Made by a program: the position numbers and the translations under genes. From positions 1 to 49,784 of the forward strand of contig SHYG01000008.1 of assembly GCA_009692925.1 (NCBI GenBank): a stretch of DNA of 49,784 bases. The letters run 5' to 3'. Every line of letters starts with the position of its first letter. Position 1 is the stretch's first letter. Shown here piece by piece: positions 19,613 to 29,810 of this stretch. This DNA is from Dehalococcoidia bacterium. Lineage in GTDB: Bacteria > Chloroflexota > Dehalococcoidia > Lucifugimonadales > UBA3495. The notes under the pieces were generated by a model. It was not told the origin of the DNA and ran no database searches. It saw only the letters and a program-made list of their open reading frames with translations.

Positions 19613-22600
19613 CTAGCGCTTCAGGCTCCGCCGCACCAGCTCGGGCACGCCCTGCAGGGCCTCGTCCAGCTTGCCCGCCTGCTTGCCGCCCGCCTGGGCC
19701 AGCTCCGGCCGTCCGCCGCCGCCGCCCCCCATGACCTTGGCGGTGTCCCGCGCCAGGTTACCGGCGTGGAGACCTCGCGCCACCAGGTCTGGAGTGACCA
19801 TGCTGATGAGGATGGGGTTGCCCTCCACCACCGCGCCCAGCACCACCACCACGCTGGGGAGCTTGGCCTTTAGGAAGTCCCCCATCTCCCGCATGGCGTC
19901 GGCGCTGCCGGCGGAGGTGCGGCCCGCCACTACCTTGACGCCCGCCACGTCCTGCACTCGCGCCAGCAGCTCTTCCGCCTCGGAACGCAGGCTGGAGCGC
20001 TCCAGGCCAGCCAGTCGGCGCTTGAGCTGCTCGGTGTCCTCCAGGAACGCCTCCATCCGGGCCTCCAGATCGGCCACCGGCGTTTGCAGCTTGCGGGCCA
20101 GGGACTCCAACCGGGCCGACTGGTCAACAAACAGCTGCTCGGCGGCGCGGCCCGTCACCGCTTCGATGCGCCGCATGCCGCCACCAACGCTGGACTCGCC
20201 CAGCACGAAGATAGTCCCGACCTGCCCGGTGGCGCCCACATGGGTGCCGCCACACACCTCCAGGCTGAAGGGCGTCACCGCTGGGTCATGGTCGTGGGCA
20301 CTCATGGACACCACCCGCACCACGTCGCCGTAGCGATCGCCGAAGAAGGCCAGCGCGCCGTCCCGCACCGCCTGGGCGTAGCTGGTCTCGCGGTAAGAGA
20401 CTGCCAAATTGTCGCGCACCTTTTCGTTGGCCAGTCCCTGCACCGACAGCACCTCCTGGGGCGACAGCGGGCTGACGTGGCTGAAGTCGAAGCGCAACCG
20501 CTCGGGAGCCACGTAGGAGCCGGCCTGGCGCACGTGGGCACCCAACACCGAGCGCAGGGCGGCGTGGAGCAGATGGGTGCCGCTATGGTTGCGGGCCGAG
20601 TCCAGGCGGCGGGAGATTTCCACCTGGGCGGTGACAATGTCTCCCAGGGATATGCCCCCTTGCTCCACCACGCCCCGGTGGATAATCAACCCGGCCACGG
20701 GGCTCTGGGTGTCCTCCACCCGCACCAGGCCGTTGGGGCCTTCTATGATCCCCCGGTCGCCCACCTGGCCGCCGCCCTCGGGGTAGAAGGGGGTCTCCTC
20801 CAGCACCAGCTCCACCTTCTGGCCCTGGGTGGCGTGGCCTGCCGGCACACTATCTACGAGAACCGCCAACACCGCCGACTGCTGGCCCGCCAACGATGGA
20901 TGCCCGTAGCCCACGAAGCGGGACTTGCCCACCCCCAGATCCCTGTAGGCAGTGAGCATCCCCATCCCGCCCTTGAAGGCATCATCCTGCCGGTCCAACT
21001 CCCGTTCGGCATCCATCCGCTGCAAGAAGCCGTCCATGTCTACAGACATGCCGTGTTCATGGGCGATTTCGTCCGTTAGCTCGGGTGGGAAGCCATAGGT
21101 GGTGTAGAGGACAAAAGCCTCTCGCCCTGAGATGCTGGGAATCACTTTATCTGCGCGGTCCCAAAGTTCCTTCAGTTGAGTCCCATTAGAGAAGTTGGTG
21201 CCATCTGTCTTCTCTAGTATCGGCCCTGTAAACGCGTCCCGCACGTAGACTTTCATTATCGGATGGACCTTGTTCTCAGCCATTCCTATTATGGCCTTAA
21301 GATGGTCCTTCGTCCCTTGTTCACCAGTCATGTGAAGACGACGGGGCATTAGTTCCCTAAACTCGTCAAGCTTACCCTGCAACCAGGTTCTGGCAGTGAT
21401 GGTGCCCAAATTACCCGTCAGAACATCCAGACCTCGGTCAACTGTCTGGGCGAACCGCTCCTCCTCCAGGGTGATGACCCGCAGAATAAAGTCGCCGTTC
21501 TGCCGCAGCTCCGGGTAGACCGGAGCGAACCGCTCCAGCACCACCTGGACTACCTTGGTCAGGAATGGCTGAGTCAGGCCAAGCCGGCGCCCGTAGCGCA
21601 CCGCCCGGCGGATGATGCGGCGCAGCACGTAGCCGCGCCCCGCGTTACTGGGCGCCACGCCGTCGCCGATGAGGAATGACGCGGCGCGGGCGTGCTCGGC
21701 CACTACCCGCAGGGCGTAATCCGTTTCCACGCTCGCCCCGTAGGCCTTGCCGGTCAGCTCACACACGCGGCCAATGATGGCGGTGAACAGGTCGGTCTCG
21801 TAGACGCTGGGCTGGCCCTGGAGGATGGCGGTGGCCCGCTCCAGCCCCATGCCGGTGTCCACGCTGGGGGCAGGCAGGGGCGTGCGGTTGCGCTGGGAGT
21901 CCTGGTAGTACTGCATGAACACCAGATTCCACAGCTCCACGAACCGCTCGCAGTCGCAGTTGGGGTGGCAGCCGGGAATTTCTCCCCTGACAGCCGTGGC
22001 CCGCTCCTCTCGCAGGATGCTGCTCAGCGTGTCGGGGGGCACCATTGCTTTGCTGCAGCCCTTCTCCGGGGCGGCATCGTAGTGCAACTCGGAGCAGGGA
22101 CCGGTGGGGCCTTCCGTGCCGGCGGGACCCCACCAGTTCTCGCGGTCGCCGTAGCGGTAGATGCGCTCTAAAGGCACGCCGATCATGTCGTGCCAGAGCT
22201 GGAACGCCTCGTCGTCATCCAGGTGCACCGTCACGTAGAGCCGCCCTGGGGCCAGCTTGAACAGCCCGGTGACTAGCTCCCAGGCGAAGGTGATGGCGTC
22301 CTTCTTGAAGTAGTCGCCGATGCTGAAGTTGCCCAGCATCTCAAAGAAGGTCAGGTGCTTGTGGTCGCCCACGGTGTCGATGTCGGTGGTGCGGAAGCTC
22401 TTCTGGCAACTGGTGAGGCGCCGGCGCGGCGGGGTCTGCTCCCCCATGAAGAAGGGCTTGAAGGGCACCATGCCGGCGCTGGTGAACAGCAGTGTAGGGT
22501 CGCCCGCGGGTATCAGAGAGGCGCTGGGCATGGGCAGGTGGCCCCGGTTCTCAAAGAACTGGAGGTAGGCGGCGCGAATCTGGTCTCCGGTCATAACCAT
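19613..22600 (-). CDS. alaS: Alanyl-tRNA synthetase with an internal insertion
   Basis: Catalytic core (RAAYLQFFENRGH, TFFEMLGNFSIGDYFK), editing domain (HSGTHLLHAALR), C-Ala domain (GGGGGGRPELAQAGGK). Confidence 0.96.
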   Translation of the reverse strand: MVMTGDQIRAAYLQFFENRGHLPMPSASLIPAGDPTLLFTSAGMVPFKPFFMGEQTPPRRRLTSCQKSFRTTDIDTVGDHKHLTFFEMLGNFSIGDYFKKDAITFAWELVTGLFKLAPGRLYVTVHLDDDEAFQLWHDMIGVPLERIYRYGDRENWWGPAGTEGPTGPCSELHYDAAPEKGCSKAMVPPDTLSSILREERATAVRGEIPGCHPNCDCERFVELWNLVFMQYYQDSQRNRTPLPAPSVDTGMGLERATAILQGQPSVYETDLFTAIIGRVCELTGKAYGASVETDYALRVVAEHARAASFLIGDGVAPSNAGRGYVLRRIIRRAVRYGRRLGLTQPFLTKVVQVVLERFAPVYPELRQNGDFILRVITLEEERFAQTVDRGLDVLTGNLGTITARTWLQGKLDEFRELMPRRLHMTGEQGTKDHLKAIIGMAENKVHPIMKVYVRDAFTGPILEKTDGTNFSNGTQLKELWDRADKVIPSISGREAFVLYTTYGFPPELTDEIAHEHGMSVDMDGFLQRMDAERELDRQDDAFKGGMGMLTAYRDLGVGKSRFVGYGHPSLAGQQSAVLAVLVDSVPAGHATQGQKVELVLEETPFYPEGGGQVGDRGIIEGPNGLVRVEDTQSPVAGLIIHRGVVEQGGISLGDIVTAQVEISRRLDSARNHSGTHLLHAALRSVLGAHVRQAGSYVAPERLRFDFSHVSPLSPQEVLSVQGLANEKVRDNLAVSYRETSYAQAVRDGALAFFGDRYGDVVRVVSMSAHDHDPAVTPFSLEVCGGTHVGATGQVGTIFVLGESSVGGGMRRIEAVTGRAAEQLFVDQSARLESLARKLQTPVADLEARMEAFLEDTEQLKRRLAGLERSSLRSEAEELLARVQDVAGVKVVAGRTSAGSADAMREMGDFLKAKLPSVVVVLGAVVEGNPILISMVTPDLVARGLHAGNLARDTAKVMGGGGGGRPELAQAGGKQAGKLDEALQGVPELVRRSLKR

Positions 22601-22778
22601 AAACTCAACTCAAACCCCACGGACGTGGGCGGCGGCCCGCCCTGACGAGTTTGGGGTATCTGGCAAACCGCATTATGGGAGTGTTGACGAGAATTGTATG
22701 GCAGGCGGAATGGAGCGTCAATCTGAGGAGCACCAAGAGCGGGCCGTTATCTGCCTTGACGACGGCTGGCGGCTAACC

Positions 22779-24017
22779 CTAGAAGCGGCGGAAAACCAGG
22801 CAGGCGTTCTGGCCGCCAAAGCCAAAGGCGTTGGACAGCACTACCGCCACGTCCTTCTGCCGCGCCCGGTTGGGCACGTAGTCCAGGTCGCAGGCGGGGT
22901 CTGGTGTCTCATAGTTGATGGTGGGGTGGATGATGCCCTGAGTGATGGTCTTGACGCAGGCCACCGCCTCCAGCGACCCGGCGGCGCCCAGGGCGTGGCC
23001 GATCATGGACTTGGTGGAGCTGATGGGGATGCGGTAGGCCAAATCCCCAAACAGTCGCTTGATGGCCGCGGTTTCCACGGCATCGTTCAGCGGTGTTGAC
23101 GTGCCGTGGGCGTTGATGTAGTCCACCTGGCCCAGGGCAACCCCGGCATCGGCCAGGGCCAGACCCATGGCCGCCGCGGCGGTGGCGCCCGTCTCCTCGG
23201 GCTGCACCAGGTGCCCGGCGTCGGAGGTGCAGCCGAACCCGGCCACTTCGGCCAGGATGGCAGCGCCCCGGGCCTGGGCGTGTTCCAGGCTCTCCAGCAC
23301 CAGGATGGCCGAGCCTTCCGCGGGGACAAAGCCGTCGCGCCCGGCGTCAAATGGGCGGCTGGCCCGCTCCGGCTCCTCGTTGCGGGTGCTGAGGGCGCGC
23401 ATCACCGCAAAGCCCGCCAGTCCCAGCTGGCTGATGCCCGCCTCGGTGCCCCCGGCCAGCATCACATCGGCGGCGCCCCGTCGCACCACTTCCAGGGCCT
23501 CGCCGATGGCCTGGTTGGAGGCGGCGCAGGCGGTGGTGGCGGTGGAACTGAACCCCTTGGCGCCCACCAGCCGGCTGACGTTAGCCGCCGCCATGTTGGG
23601 CAGCACCATGGGAAAGAAGAAGGGGGAGATGCGCATGCCGCCACGGCTGGCCAACACCCGGCAGTTCTCCTCCAAGGTAGGAAAGCCGCCGTTGCCGTTG
23701 CCCAGCACGACGCCCACCCGGTAAGGGTCCTCCTGGGCCATATCCAGTCCCGAGGCAGCCACCGCCATCCCCGCGGCGGCCACCGCCAACTGGGAGAAGC
23801 GGGCCATGCGCCGGGCTTCCTTGGCGTCTAGATACTGGGCGGGGTCGAAGTCCCGGACCTCCCCGGAGATGCGGCTAGGATAGCCCGTGGGGTCGCACAA
23901 GGTCATGGGCCCCACGCCGGACTTGCCAGCCACCAGGTTGGCCCAGAAGGTTTCCACGCCCAAGCCCAGGGGAGTCACCGCCCCCATGCCGGTTATGACA
24001 ACTCGTTTACGCTGCAT
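22779..24017 (-). CDS. fabF: 3-oxoacyl-ACP synthase II (FabF-like), copy 1
   Basis: VVITGMGAVTPLG, TTACAASNQAIGEA active Cys, NAHGTSTPLND, STKSMIGHALGAAG. Confidence 0.93.
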   Translation of the reverse strand: MQRKRVVITGMGAVTPLGLGVETFWANLVAGKSGVGPMTLCDPTGYPSRISGEVRDFDPAQYLDAKEARRMARFSQLAVAAAGMAVAASGLDMAQEDPYRVGVVLGNGNGGFPTLEENCRVLASRGGMRISPFFFPMVLPNMAAANVSRLVGAKGFSSTATTACAASNQAIGEALEVVRRGAADVMLAGGTEAGISQLGLAGFAVMRALSTRNEEPERASRPFDAGRDGFVPAEGSAILVLESLEHAQARGAAILAEVAGFGCTSDAGHLVQPEETGATAAAAMGLALADAGVALGQVDYINAHGTSTPLNDAVETAAIKRLFGDLAYRIPISSTKSMIGHALGAAGSLEAVACVKTITQGIIHPTINYETPDPACDLDYVPNRARQKDVAVVLSNAFGFGGQNACLVFRRF

Positions 24018-24144
24018 AGTTGACCCTGCGCCTAATTGTACTAACTAAATTACCCCAGAGACCTCTGAGAATCGGAGTCGGTTATCCTCATCCGCATCTC
24101 AGCGGTCTCCGCGCGCTCAGCGGTGAGCGTTTTTAAGACCGCCC

Positions 24145-25572
24145 CTAGACCTCCGCACCGCGCGCCTGCAGATCCGGGGGCAGCAGGTCCGGGTACAGCT
24201 CTGGCGGGATGCCTAGCACCGCTTCGCGCAGCTCCGCCGCCACGAAGAGGGAGCCTGCGCCCAGCACCAGATCGCCCGGTTTCGCTTGGGACAGCGCCTG
24301 GGCCAAGGCCTCCGCCACCGTGGCGCACTCCACGGTCTGGGCGCCCCGAGACTGAAACTCCGCCGCCAACGCCGCCGGCGCCGCGGACCGGGGATGGCGC
24401 GAACGGGTAGCGTACACTACTTCGGCGCGGCGGGCCAGCAGGCGGACCATCTCCGAAACGTTCTTGTCTCGGGAGAAACCCGCCACCACCACCAAACGCC
24501 GGTAGTCCAGGTAGCTGGGCAGGGATTCCAGCAGGGCGGCCATGGAGTAGGGGTTGTGGGCGCCGTCAGCCACCACCAGAGGGCGGCGGGAGAGCACCTC
24601 CAGGCGGCAGGGCCAGGACACGGCGGCGAAACCTTGCTGGATGGCATCGTCAGGGATAACGTGGCCCAACTCCCGCAGGACTTCCAGGGCCGCCAGGGCC
24701 GCGGCGGCGTTCTCCAACTGGTAGGCTCCCAGTAGCGGCGTCCGCAACTGGTAGTCGCCTAACCTGCCTTTTACCTCCACGTCCTGGCCGGTGATGTCCG
24801 ACCCGGCGGGCGTCCAGGTCACGTCCTTCCCCACGATGACGGGCCGCACGCCGCTCTCCCGGCAGACTGCCAGAATGACCTCCAGCGCCTCCGCGCGCTG
24901 GAGGGCGACGACCACCGCGGCCCCCGGCTTGATGATGCCCGCCTTCTCCCCGGCAATCTGGGCAATGGTATCTCCCAGGATGGCCATGTGGTCCAGGCTA
25001 ATGGAGGTGATGACGCACACCTGGGGGCGCACTACGTTGGTGGCGTCCAGCCGCCCCCCCAGGCCTACCTCAATGGTCTGAAAGTCCACCCGGTCCTGGG
25101 CATAGCCCTGGCCGTAGCCCTGCCCGTAGCATTGAAAGGCCATGCCGGTCATGAACTCGAACAGCGACACGGGGCCCAGACCCAGCTCCGCCTCAACTTG
25201 CCGGGCCTGGGGCAAAAGCTGTTCCACCAGCCCGGCGAACTCAGGCTCCCCGAGGGGCTGAGTATCGCGGCGGATGCGCTCCCGGAAGGTGTGCAGATGG
25301 GGCGAGGAGTAGAAGCCGGTGCGGTACCCGGCGGCATGCAGCACCGAGTCGCAGATGGCCGCGACGCTGCCCTTGCCCTTGGTGCCCGCCACGTGGATTG
25401 TAGGAACGGCCAGGTGCGGGTTCCCCAGGCGGGCCAGCAACGCTTCCATGCGCCTTAGATCGTAGATGAGCTTCTGCCGGGGCAACGGCGCCTGACTCCG
25501 CTCGTGGTCGACCATCGCCAGCAGCGCGTTTATGGCTTGTGAGTAGTCCAATGTCTCACGCTCTGGCCGCAT
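24145..25572 (-). CDS. folC: Bifunctional folylpolyglutamate/dihydrofolate synthase
   Basis: HVAGTKGKGSVAAICDSVLHAAGYRTGFYSSPHLHTFRERI; FQTIEVGLGGRLDATNVV; ADGAHNPYSMAAL. Confidence 0.94.
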   Translation of the reverse strand: MRPERETLDYSQAINALLAMVDHERSQAPLPRQKLIYDLRRMEALLARLGNPHLAVPTIHVAGTKGKGSVAAICDSVLHAAGYRTGFYSSPHLHTFRERIRRDTQPLGEPEFAGLVEQLLPQARQVEAELGLGPVSLFEFMTGMAFQCYGQGYGQGYAQDRVDFQTIEVGLGGRLDATNVVRPQVCVITSISLDHMAILGDTIAQIAGEKAGIIKPGAAVVVALQRAEALEVILAVCRESGVRPVIVGKDVTWTPAGSDITGQDVEVKGRLGDYQLRTPLLGAYQLENAAAALAALEVLRELGHVIPDDAIQQGFAAVSWPCRLEVLSRRPLVVADGAHNPYSMAALLESLPSYLDYRRLVVVAGFSRDKNVSEMVRLLARRAEVVYATRSRHPRSAAPAALAAEFQSRGAQTVECATVAEALAQALSQAKPGDLVLGAGSLFVAAELREAVLGIPPELYPDLLPPDLQARGAEV

Positions 25573-25623
25573 AGATCATTTACCCTTGCATATGTATCTA
25601 ATATGAGAGAGAGGTACTTGGGA

Positions 25624-25673
25624 ACGAAATCCCCCCAACCCCCCTTTGCAAAGGGGGGTTGGGGGGATTTCGT
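25624..25673. repeat. Perfect 50-nt palindrome (CCCCCTTTGCAAAGGGGG family)
   Basis: ACGAAATCCCCCCAACCCCCCTTTG/CAAAGGGGGGTTGGGGGGATTTCGT. Confidence 0.9.
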
Positions 25674-25703
25674 CCGCTCATCTTTGCCAATCGACTTAGA
25701 CAA

Positions 25704-25952
25704 TTATGTGAGGCATGGTAAGAGAAGCTCTATCCGTTCGTGGCCTACCATCCGGTGCGCGTAAACGAGGCAGGCCTGAATATCTTCCGGCTCCAACCAC
25801 GCATAGCCACTCAGGATGGTGTCGGGAGTGTCGCCAGCCGCCAGCATCCCCAAGATGTGCTCAACCGCCAAGCGCCGGCCTCGGATGATGGGCTTGCCAC
25901 CAAAAATCTTGGGGTTGGCAGTGATTCGCTTCAACAGTTGGTTCTCGTCCAT
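25704..25952 (-). CDS. DUF433 domain-containing protein (antitoxin-like)
   Basis: RITANPKIFGGKPIIRGRRLAVEHILGMLAAGDTPDTILSGYAWLEPEDIQACLVYA. Confidence 0.88.
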   Translation of the reverse strand: MDENQLLKRITANPKIFGGKPIIRGRRLAVEHILGMLAAGDTPDTILSGYAWLEPEDIQACLVYAHRMVGHERIELLLPCLT

Positions 25953-25997
25953 GAGGTATCACCTAATCCCCGCAAGTTACCCCCTCGGCAGAGGCAC

Positions 25998-26951
25998 TCA
26001 GTGGTCCCGGATGCGCGAGGGCATGAAGCCCAGGGTGATTCTCAGGCCGTCGCCGAAACCCACGGACCGGATGTAGTCTATGTTACCTTCCAAGGGTCGC
26101 GGGGTAAAGCCAAAGGCGCGCTCCACCGAATCCAGCAGGGCCACGTTGCGCACGGGCAGCAGCCGGAGCTGCTCGGTCGTGACGGGTGGCCGGGGCTGCA
26201 CCTTCTCCAGCAAAGCCACGTTCAACCGCATGAGCCACACCGGCAGGTGCGCCCGCCAGCGGCGCTTCTCCAGGGTGCGCGCCACCAGGCGCAACAGCTC
26301 CAGATAGCTAATCTGCTGGGGCCCGCCAATCTCGATGGTCTGGCCGTTCAGGGCCGGCCGCTCCAGGGCCAGCGCCACGCACTTGGCCAAATCTTCCGCG
26401 GCGATGGGCTGAAACTGGTTGCGGCCTGACCCAACTACCGGCACCACTGGGAGCACCCGCACCAGGCCCGCCAGGGTGTTCAGAAACTCGTCACCTTCAC
26501 CAAAGAGCAGCGAGGGCCGGAGAATGGTGTAAGGCACCCCGCTGTTGACTACCGCCTGCTCCCCCTGCCACTTGCTTTGCAGGTAGGGAAGGGCCGGGTT
26601 GTCAGCCGCGCCGATGACGCTGACGTGCACCAGCTTCTGCACCCCGCCGGCGGCTTTGGCAGCCGCAACCACGTTGGCCGTGCCCTGGCGGTTCACATCG
26701 TCAAAGCTGGCGCCCTTACTCCGGCGGATGATGGCCACCAGATGCACCACCGCATCTACGCCCCAGCAGGCGGCCGCCAGCGACTCGGGTTGGGACACAC
26801 TCCCCTGATGCACCGTCACCGAGCCTGGGGGAAGCAGCGCCTCCCGGCCTGGGGTGTGCACCAGCGCTCGCACCCGATGTCCCCGGTCCAGCAGCTCCCG
26901 CACTACCCGGCGGCCCAGAAATCCGGTGGCTCCGGTGACCAGCACATCCAT
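25998..26951 (-). CDS. NAD(P)-binding SDR-like protein (NmrA/NDUFA9-like)
   Basis: VLVTGATGFLGRRVVRELLDRGHRVRALVH; atypical SDR pattern. Confidence 0.86.
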   Translation of the reverse strand: MDVLVTGATGFLGRRVVRELLDRGHRVRALVHTPGREALLPPGSVTVHQGSVSQPESLAAACWGVDAVVHLVAIIRRSKGASFDDVNRQGTANVVAAAKAAGGVQKLVHVSVIGAADNPALPYLQSKWQGEQAVVNSGVPYTILRPSLLFGEGDEFLNTLAGLVRVLPVVPVVGSGRNQFQPIAAEDLAKCVALALERPALNGQTIEIGGPQQISYLELLRLVARTLEKRRWRAHLPVWLMRLNVALLEKVQPRPPVTTEQLRLLPVRNVALLDSVERAFGFTPRPLEGNIDYIRSVGFGDGLRITLGFMPSRIRDH

Positions 26952-27262
26952 TGCCTAGCTTACCTCCGACTAGCTTGCCTCGCGATTCAGTATGACTCTT
27001 TGCCATCAGCCGGGAGCCAGTCCCACTGTGCAGATACCTGAAAGCCCTGTCAACAGGCCCGGCCCTAGGCCTGCACTCCGCCAGGGGAAGTGGCCCTTTG
27101 GAAACTGCTGGGGGAGCCGCTAGCTTGCTGGCAAAAGATAGTCCATTTACCCGGCGACGATGCTCCTATTGTACCTGGGAGCAGTCGTTCGCATAATGTA
27201 CAGTGTTCACGGTGGCTTCCGCCCGAAATTAGATACTGGCAGACTAACCCGGGGGTGGTTTC

Positions 27263-27943
27263 ATGGCAGGCACGGTGTTCGCAGGGGATAAGAAGCAGGG
27301 GGACTGGTTCCTGGCCCGCGGGGAGCGGCGCATGGTGGCCTGGCTTGTGCCTAAGGTGCCGCCTTTCCTGGAGACCTACCACCTGACCCTGCTCACCCTG
27401 GTGTGGTCTGCTGGAATTGTGGCGGGCGGCTATTTTGCCCGGCAGAACCTACACTGGCTCTGGCTGGTCTCCCTGTGCATCCTGTTCCAGTACCTCACCG
27501 ACGTGCTGGACGGCGCGGTTGGGCGGTACCGGAACACCGGCCTGGTCAAGTGGGGCTTCTACATGGACCATCTTCTGGACTACGTGTTCTTGGCTTCCAT
27601 AGTTGCCGGATATGCCTTGCTGCTTTCCCACATTCCCTGGCCTTGGTTCCTGGCTCTGCTAGCCCTGGGCGGGGCTTTTATGGTCAACATGTTCCTCGCC
27701 TTCGCCGCAACCAACCAGTTTCGCATCTCGGTCCTCAAGGTTGGGCCCACGGAGATGCGGCTGTTCTTCATCCTGGTCAACACCGGCTTAGTCCTGTTTG
27801 GCACGGGCTGGGTGCAAAGCCTCCTGCCCTTGGTGACGGCGCTGCTGGCGGTGGCGCTGGCCTTGGTGGTGTTTCAGACTCAAAAAACCCTCTGGCAGAT
27901 AGACATGGCCCTTAAGCAGACCAGCGGGCCAGCGGGTAGCTAG
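27263..27943 (+). CDS. CDP-alcohol phosphatidyltransferase family protein (second)
   Basis: DGAVGRYRNTGLVKWGFYMDHLLD matches the CDP-OH-P motif spacing (A to G in the AR position). Confidence 0.8.
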   Translation: MAGTVFAGDKKQGDWFLARGERRMVAWLVPKVPPFLETYHLTLLTLVWSAGIVAGGYFARQNLHWLWLVSLCILFQYLTDVLDGAVGRYRNTGLVKWGFYMDHLLDYVFLASIVAGYALLLSHIPWPWFLALLALGGAFMVNMFLAFAATNQFRISVLKVGPTEMRLFFILVNTGLVLFGTGWVQSLLPLVTALLAVALALVVFQTQKTLWQIDMALKQTSGPAGS

Positions 27944-27956
27944 GGGTAGAAGTTAC

Positions 27957-28907
27957 ATGGCACAATCACAGCTGCACTTTGGCGCCAGCATGGCCCTGGG
28001 GGCGTCAGAAACCGCCCGGCAGGCCCGCTGGATGGAGGATCTCGGCTACGAGTACCTCTCCGCCGGGGAGCACTTCATGCGGGGCAACCCTCCAGGGGCC
28101 ACCCACGCCGCGCTGCCTCTGCTGGCGGTGGCCGCCGGCGCCACGGAGCGCATCCGCCTGCTGTCCTCGGTGCTGCTGGCGCCCTTCTACCACCCGGTGG
28201 TGCTGGCCAAGCTCACCACCAGCCTGGACATCGCCTCAAATGGGCGGCTTACTTTGGGAGTAGGCGTGGGCGGCGAGTTCCCGGTGGAGTTCGAGGCGGC
28301 GGGACTGAACGTGAGGCAGCGAGGCCGACGCACCAACGAGTGCCTGGAGGCGCTGCGCCAACTGTGGACTCAGGAGCACGTGAGCTACCAGGGCCGCCAC
28401 TTTCAGTTCAGCGACGTGACCCTCAACCCGCAGCCCGCCCAGCAGCCCCATCCGCCCATCTGGGTGGCCGGCCGCCGGGAGGGAGCTATGCGCCGCGCCG
28501 CCCGCCTGGGCGACGGGTGGCTCCCCTACTTCTATAGCCCAGACCGGTACCGGGACAGCGTGAGCAAGATCACCCAGATGGGAACTGAGGCCGGGCGAGA
28601 CATGTCTCGCTTCCAGTGGGGCCACTTCCCATACATCTCCATCTATCCCACGGTGGAGGAGGCGGCCGGCGTGGCTGCGGAGGCTCTGGGCGGCCGCTAC
28701 CTTTACGGCGGCGACTTCATCAACATCGTCAGCCAGTACTGCCTGCTGGGGCCGGTGGAACGGTGCATTGCCCGCCTCCAGGAGTATATTGATGCTGGAG
28801 CACGGCACATCGTGTTCAGCATCGCCTGCCCTAAAGAGGACCGGGCGCGGCACGTGGAGACCATCGCCAAGGAGATTATCCCCCACTTCCGGAAGCTGGG
28901 CGGTTGA
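27957..28907 (+). CDS. LLM-class (F420/flavin-dependent) oxidoreductase
   Basis: GYEYLSAGEHFM, ERIRLLSSVLLAPFYHPVVLAKLTTSLDIASNGRLTLGVGVGGE. Confidence 0.88.
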   Translation: MAQSQLHFGASMALGASETARQARWMEDLGYEYLSAGEHFMRGNPPGATHAALPLLAVAAGATERIRLLSSVLLAPFYHPVVLAKLTTSLDIASNGRLTLGVGVGGEFPVEFEAAGLNVRQRGRRTNECLEALRQLWTQEHVSYQGRHFQFSDVTLNPQPAQQPHPPIWVAGRREGAMRRAARLGDGWLPYFYSPDRYRDSVSKITQMGTEAGRDMSRFQWGHFPYISIYPTVEEAAGVAAEALGGRYLYGGDFINIVSQYCLLGPVERCIARLQEYIDAGARHIVFSIACPKEDRARHVETIAKEIIPHFRKLGG

Positions 28908-28950
28908 CGAAACTTGCATAAACATTTACCGCGGTTGTGAAGCATTTGGG

Positions 28951-29001
28951 ACGGAAATCCCCCCAACCCCCCTTTGCAAAGGGGGGTTGGGGGGATTTCG
29001 T
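28951..29001. repeat. Palindromic repeat (CCCCCTTTGCAAAGGGGG family)
   Basis: Near-identical to 25624-25673, with one extra G breaking perfect symmetry. Confidence 0.88.
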
Positions 29002-29076
29002 AGCTTCGGTTAAGAGCTTTTTTGCAGAGGTCTGTAACCAACACACTATGAAAATTGCAGGAGGAGGTAACTGACC

Positions 29077-29325
29077 ATGGCCGAAGACAAGATTATTAAA
29101 GTGTACGGCGCCCCCTGGTGTGGTGACTGTCGCCGCTCCAAGGACTATCTGGACGCCAATAAAGTCCCATACGAATGGATTGACGTGGATCAGGATGCAG
29201 CCGGCAAGGCATACGTGCGCAAGGTGAACCAGAACAAGCTGATTATCCCCACCATCGTTTTCCCCGACGGGTCGGTGCTGGTGGAGCCCGGCAACGCCGA
29301 GCTGGCCAAGAAGCTCAAGAAGTAA
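29077..29325 (+). CDS. Glutaredoxin/mycoredoxin-like protein
   Basis: IKVYGAPWCGDCRRSKDYLDANKVPYEWIDVD...IPTIVFPDGSVLVEP (CGDC active site). Confidence 0.88.
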   Translation: MAEDKIIKVYGAPWCGDCRRSKDYLDANKVPYEWIDVDQDAAGKAYVRKVNQNKLIIPTIVFPDGSVLVEPGNAELAKKLKK

Positions 29326-29480
29326 GGCAGGCCGCCCGCCGCCGGATTCTTCATCGTTGACGGGCAGGGGACTATGCCGGTCCAAACAGGCAAGGCTACC
29401 CACGATAGCTACGGATGAGCTCCACTTGTAGTAGCTAGAGCGACTTACTTTTGACTAGGGATGGTGGCAAGAAAGACAGA

Positions 29481-29684
29481 ATGGGCAGGATGGACGGAAC
29501 CGAGCGCGCCGATATCAAGACTGGTTTGCGGGTGTCGGTAGTAGTGAAGGCGGATCAGCGGTCCGGAAAGCTAACCGAAGGGGTAGTCAAAGATATTCTG
29601 ACGAACTCTTCAGTTCATCCCCACGGCATCAAAGTGCGCTTGGAAGGCGGCCAGGTTGGCCGGGTTAAGAAATTGCTGCTCTAG
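29481..29684 (+). CDS. YwbE-family protein (DUF2196)
   Basis: DIKTGLRVSVVVKADQRSGKLTEGVVKDILTNSSVHPHGIKVRLEGGQVGRVK. Confidence 0.9.
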   Translation: MGRMDGTERADIKTGLRVSVVVKADQRSGKLTEGVVKDILTNSSVHPHGIKVRLEGGQVGRVKKLLL

Positions 29685-29810
29685 CAGTATTTCAGCTTGC
29701 GCTGGGGAAGTGCCTACCGTTGCATTTTGCCGTTAGTGTATAATAATGACCGTTGCCCACTATGGGCTCGTGGTTTGCCTGGTGTTCAGGCTTCCAGACA
29801 AGGAGTCGTG

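Noticed and set aside
21130-21412. Intein in AlaRS
   Set aside because: The insertion is only ~90 aa and lacks the N-terminal Cys/Ser block and the C-terminal His-Asn splicing motif.
25704-25952. Complete DUF433-based toxin-antitoxin pair
   Set aside because: No DUF5615/PIN-like toxin partner in the adjacent sequence; only the orphan DUF433 gene is supported.
29720-29744. Promoter TTGCAT...TATAAT upstream of the radical SAM gene
   Set aside because: A perfect TATAAT at 29739 is present, but the only TTGCAT -35 candidate has a 13-nt spacer, too short for a standard sigma70 promoter.
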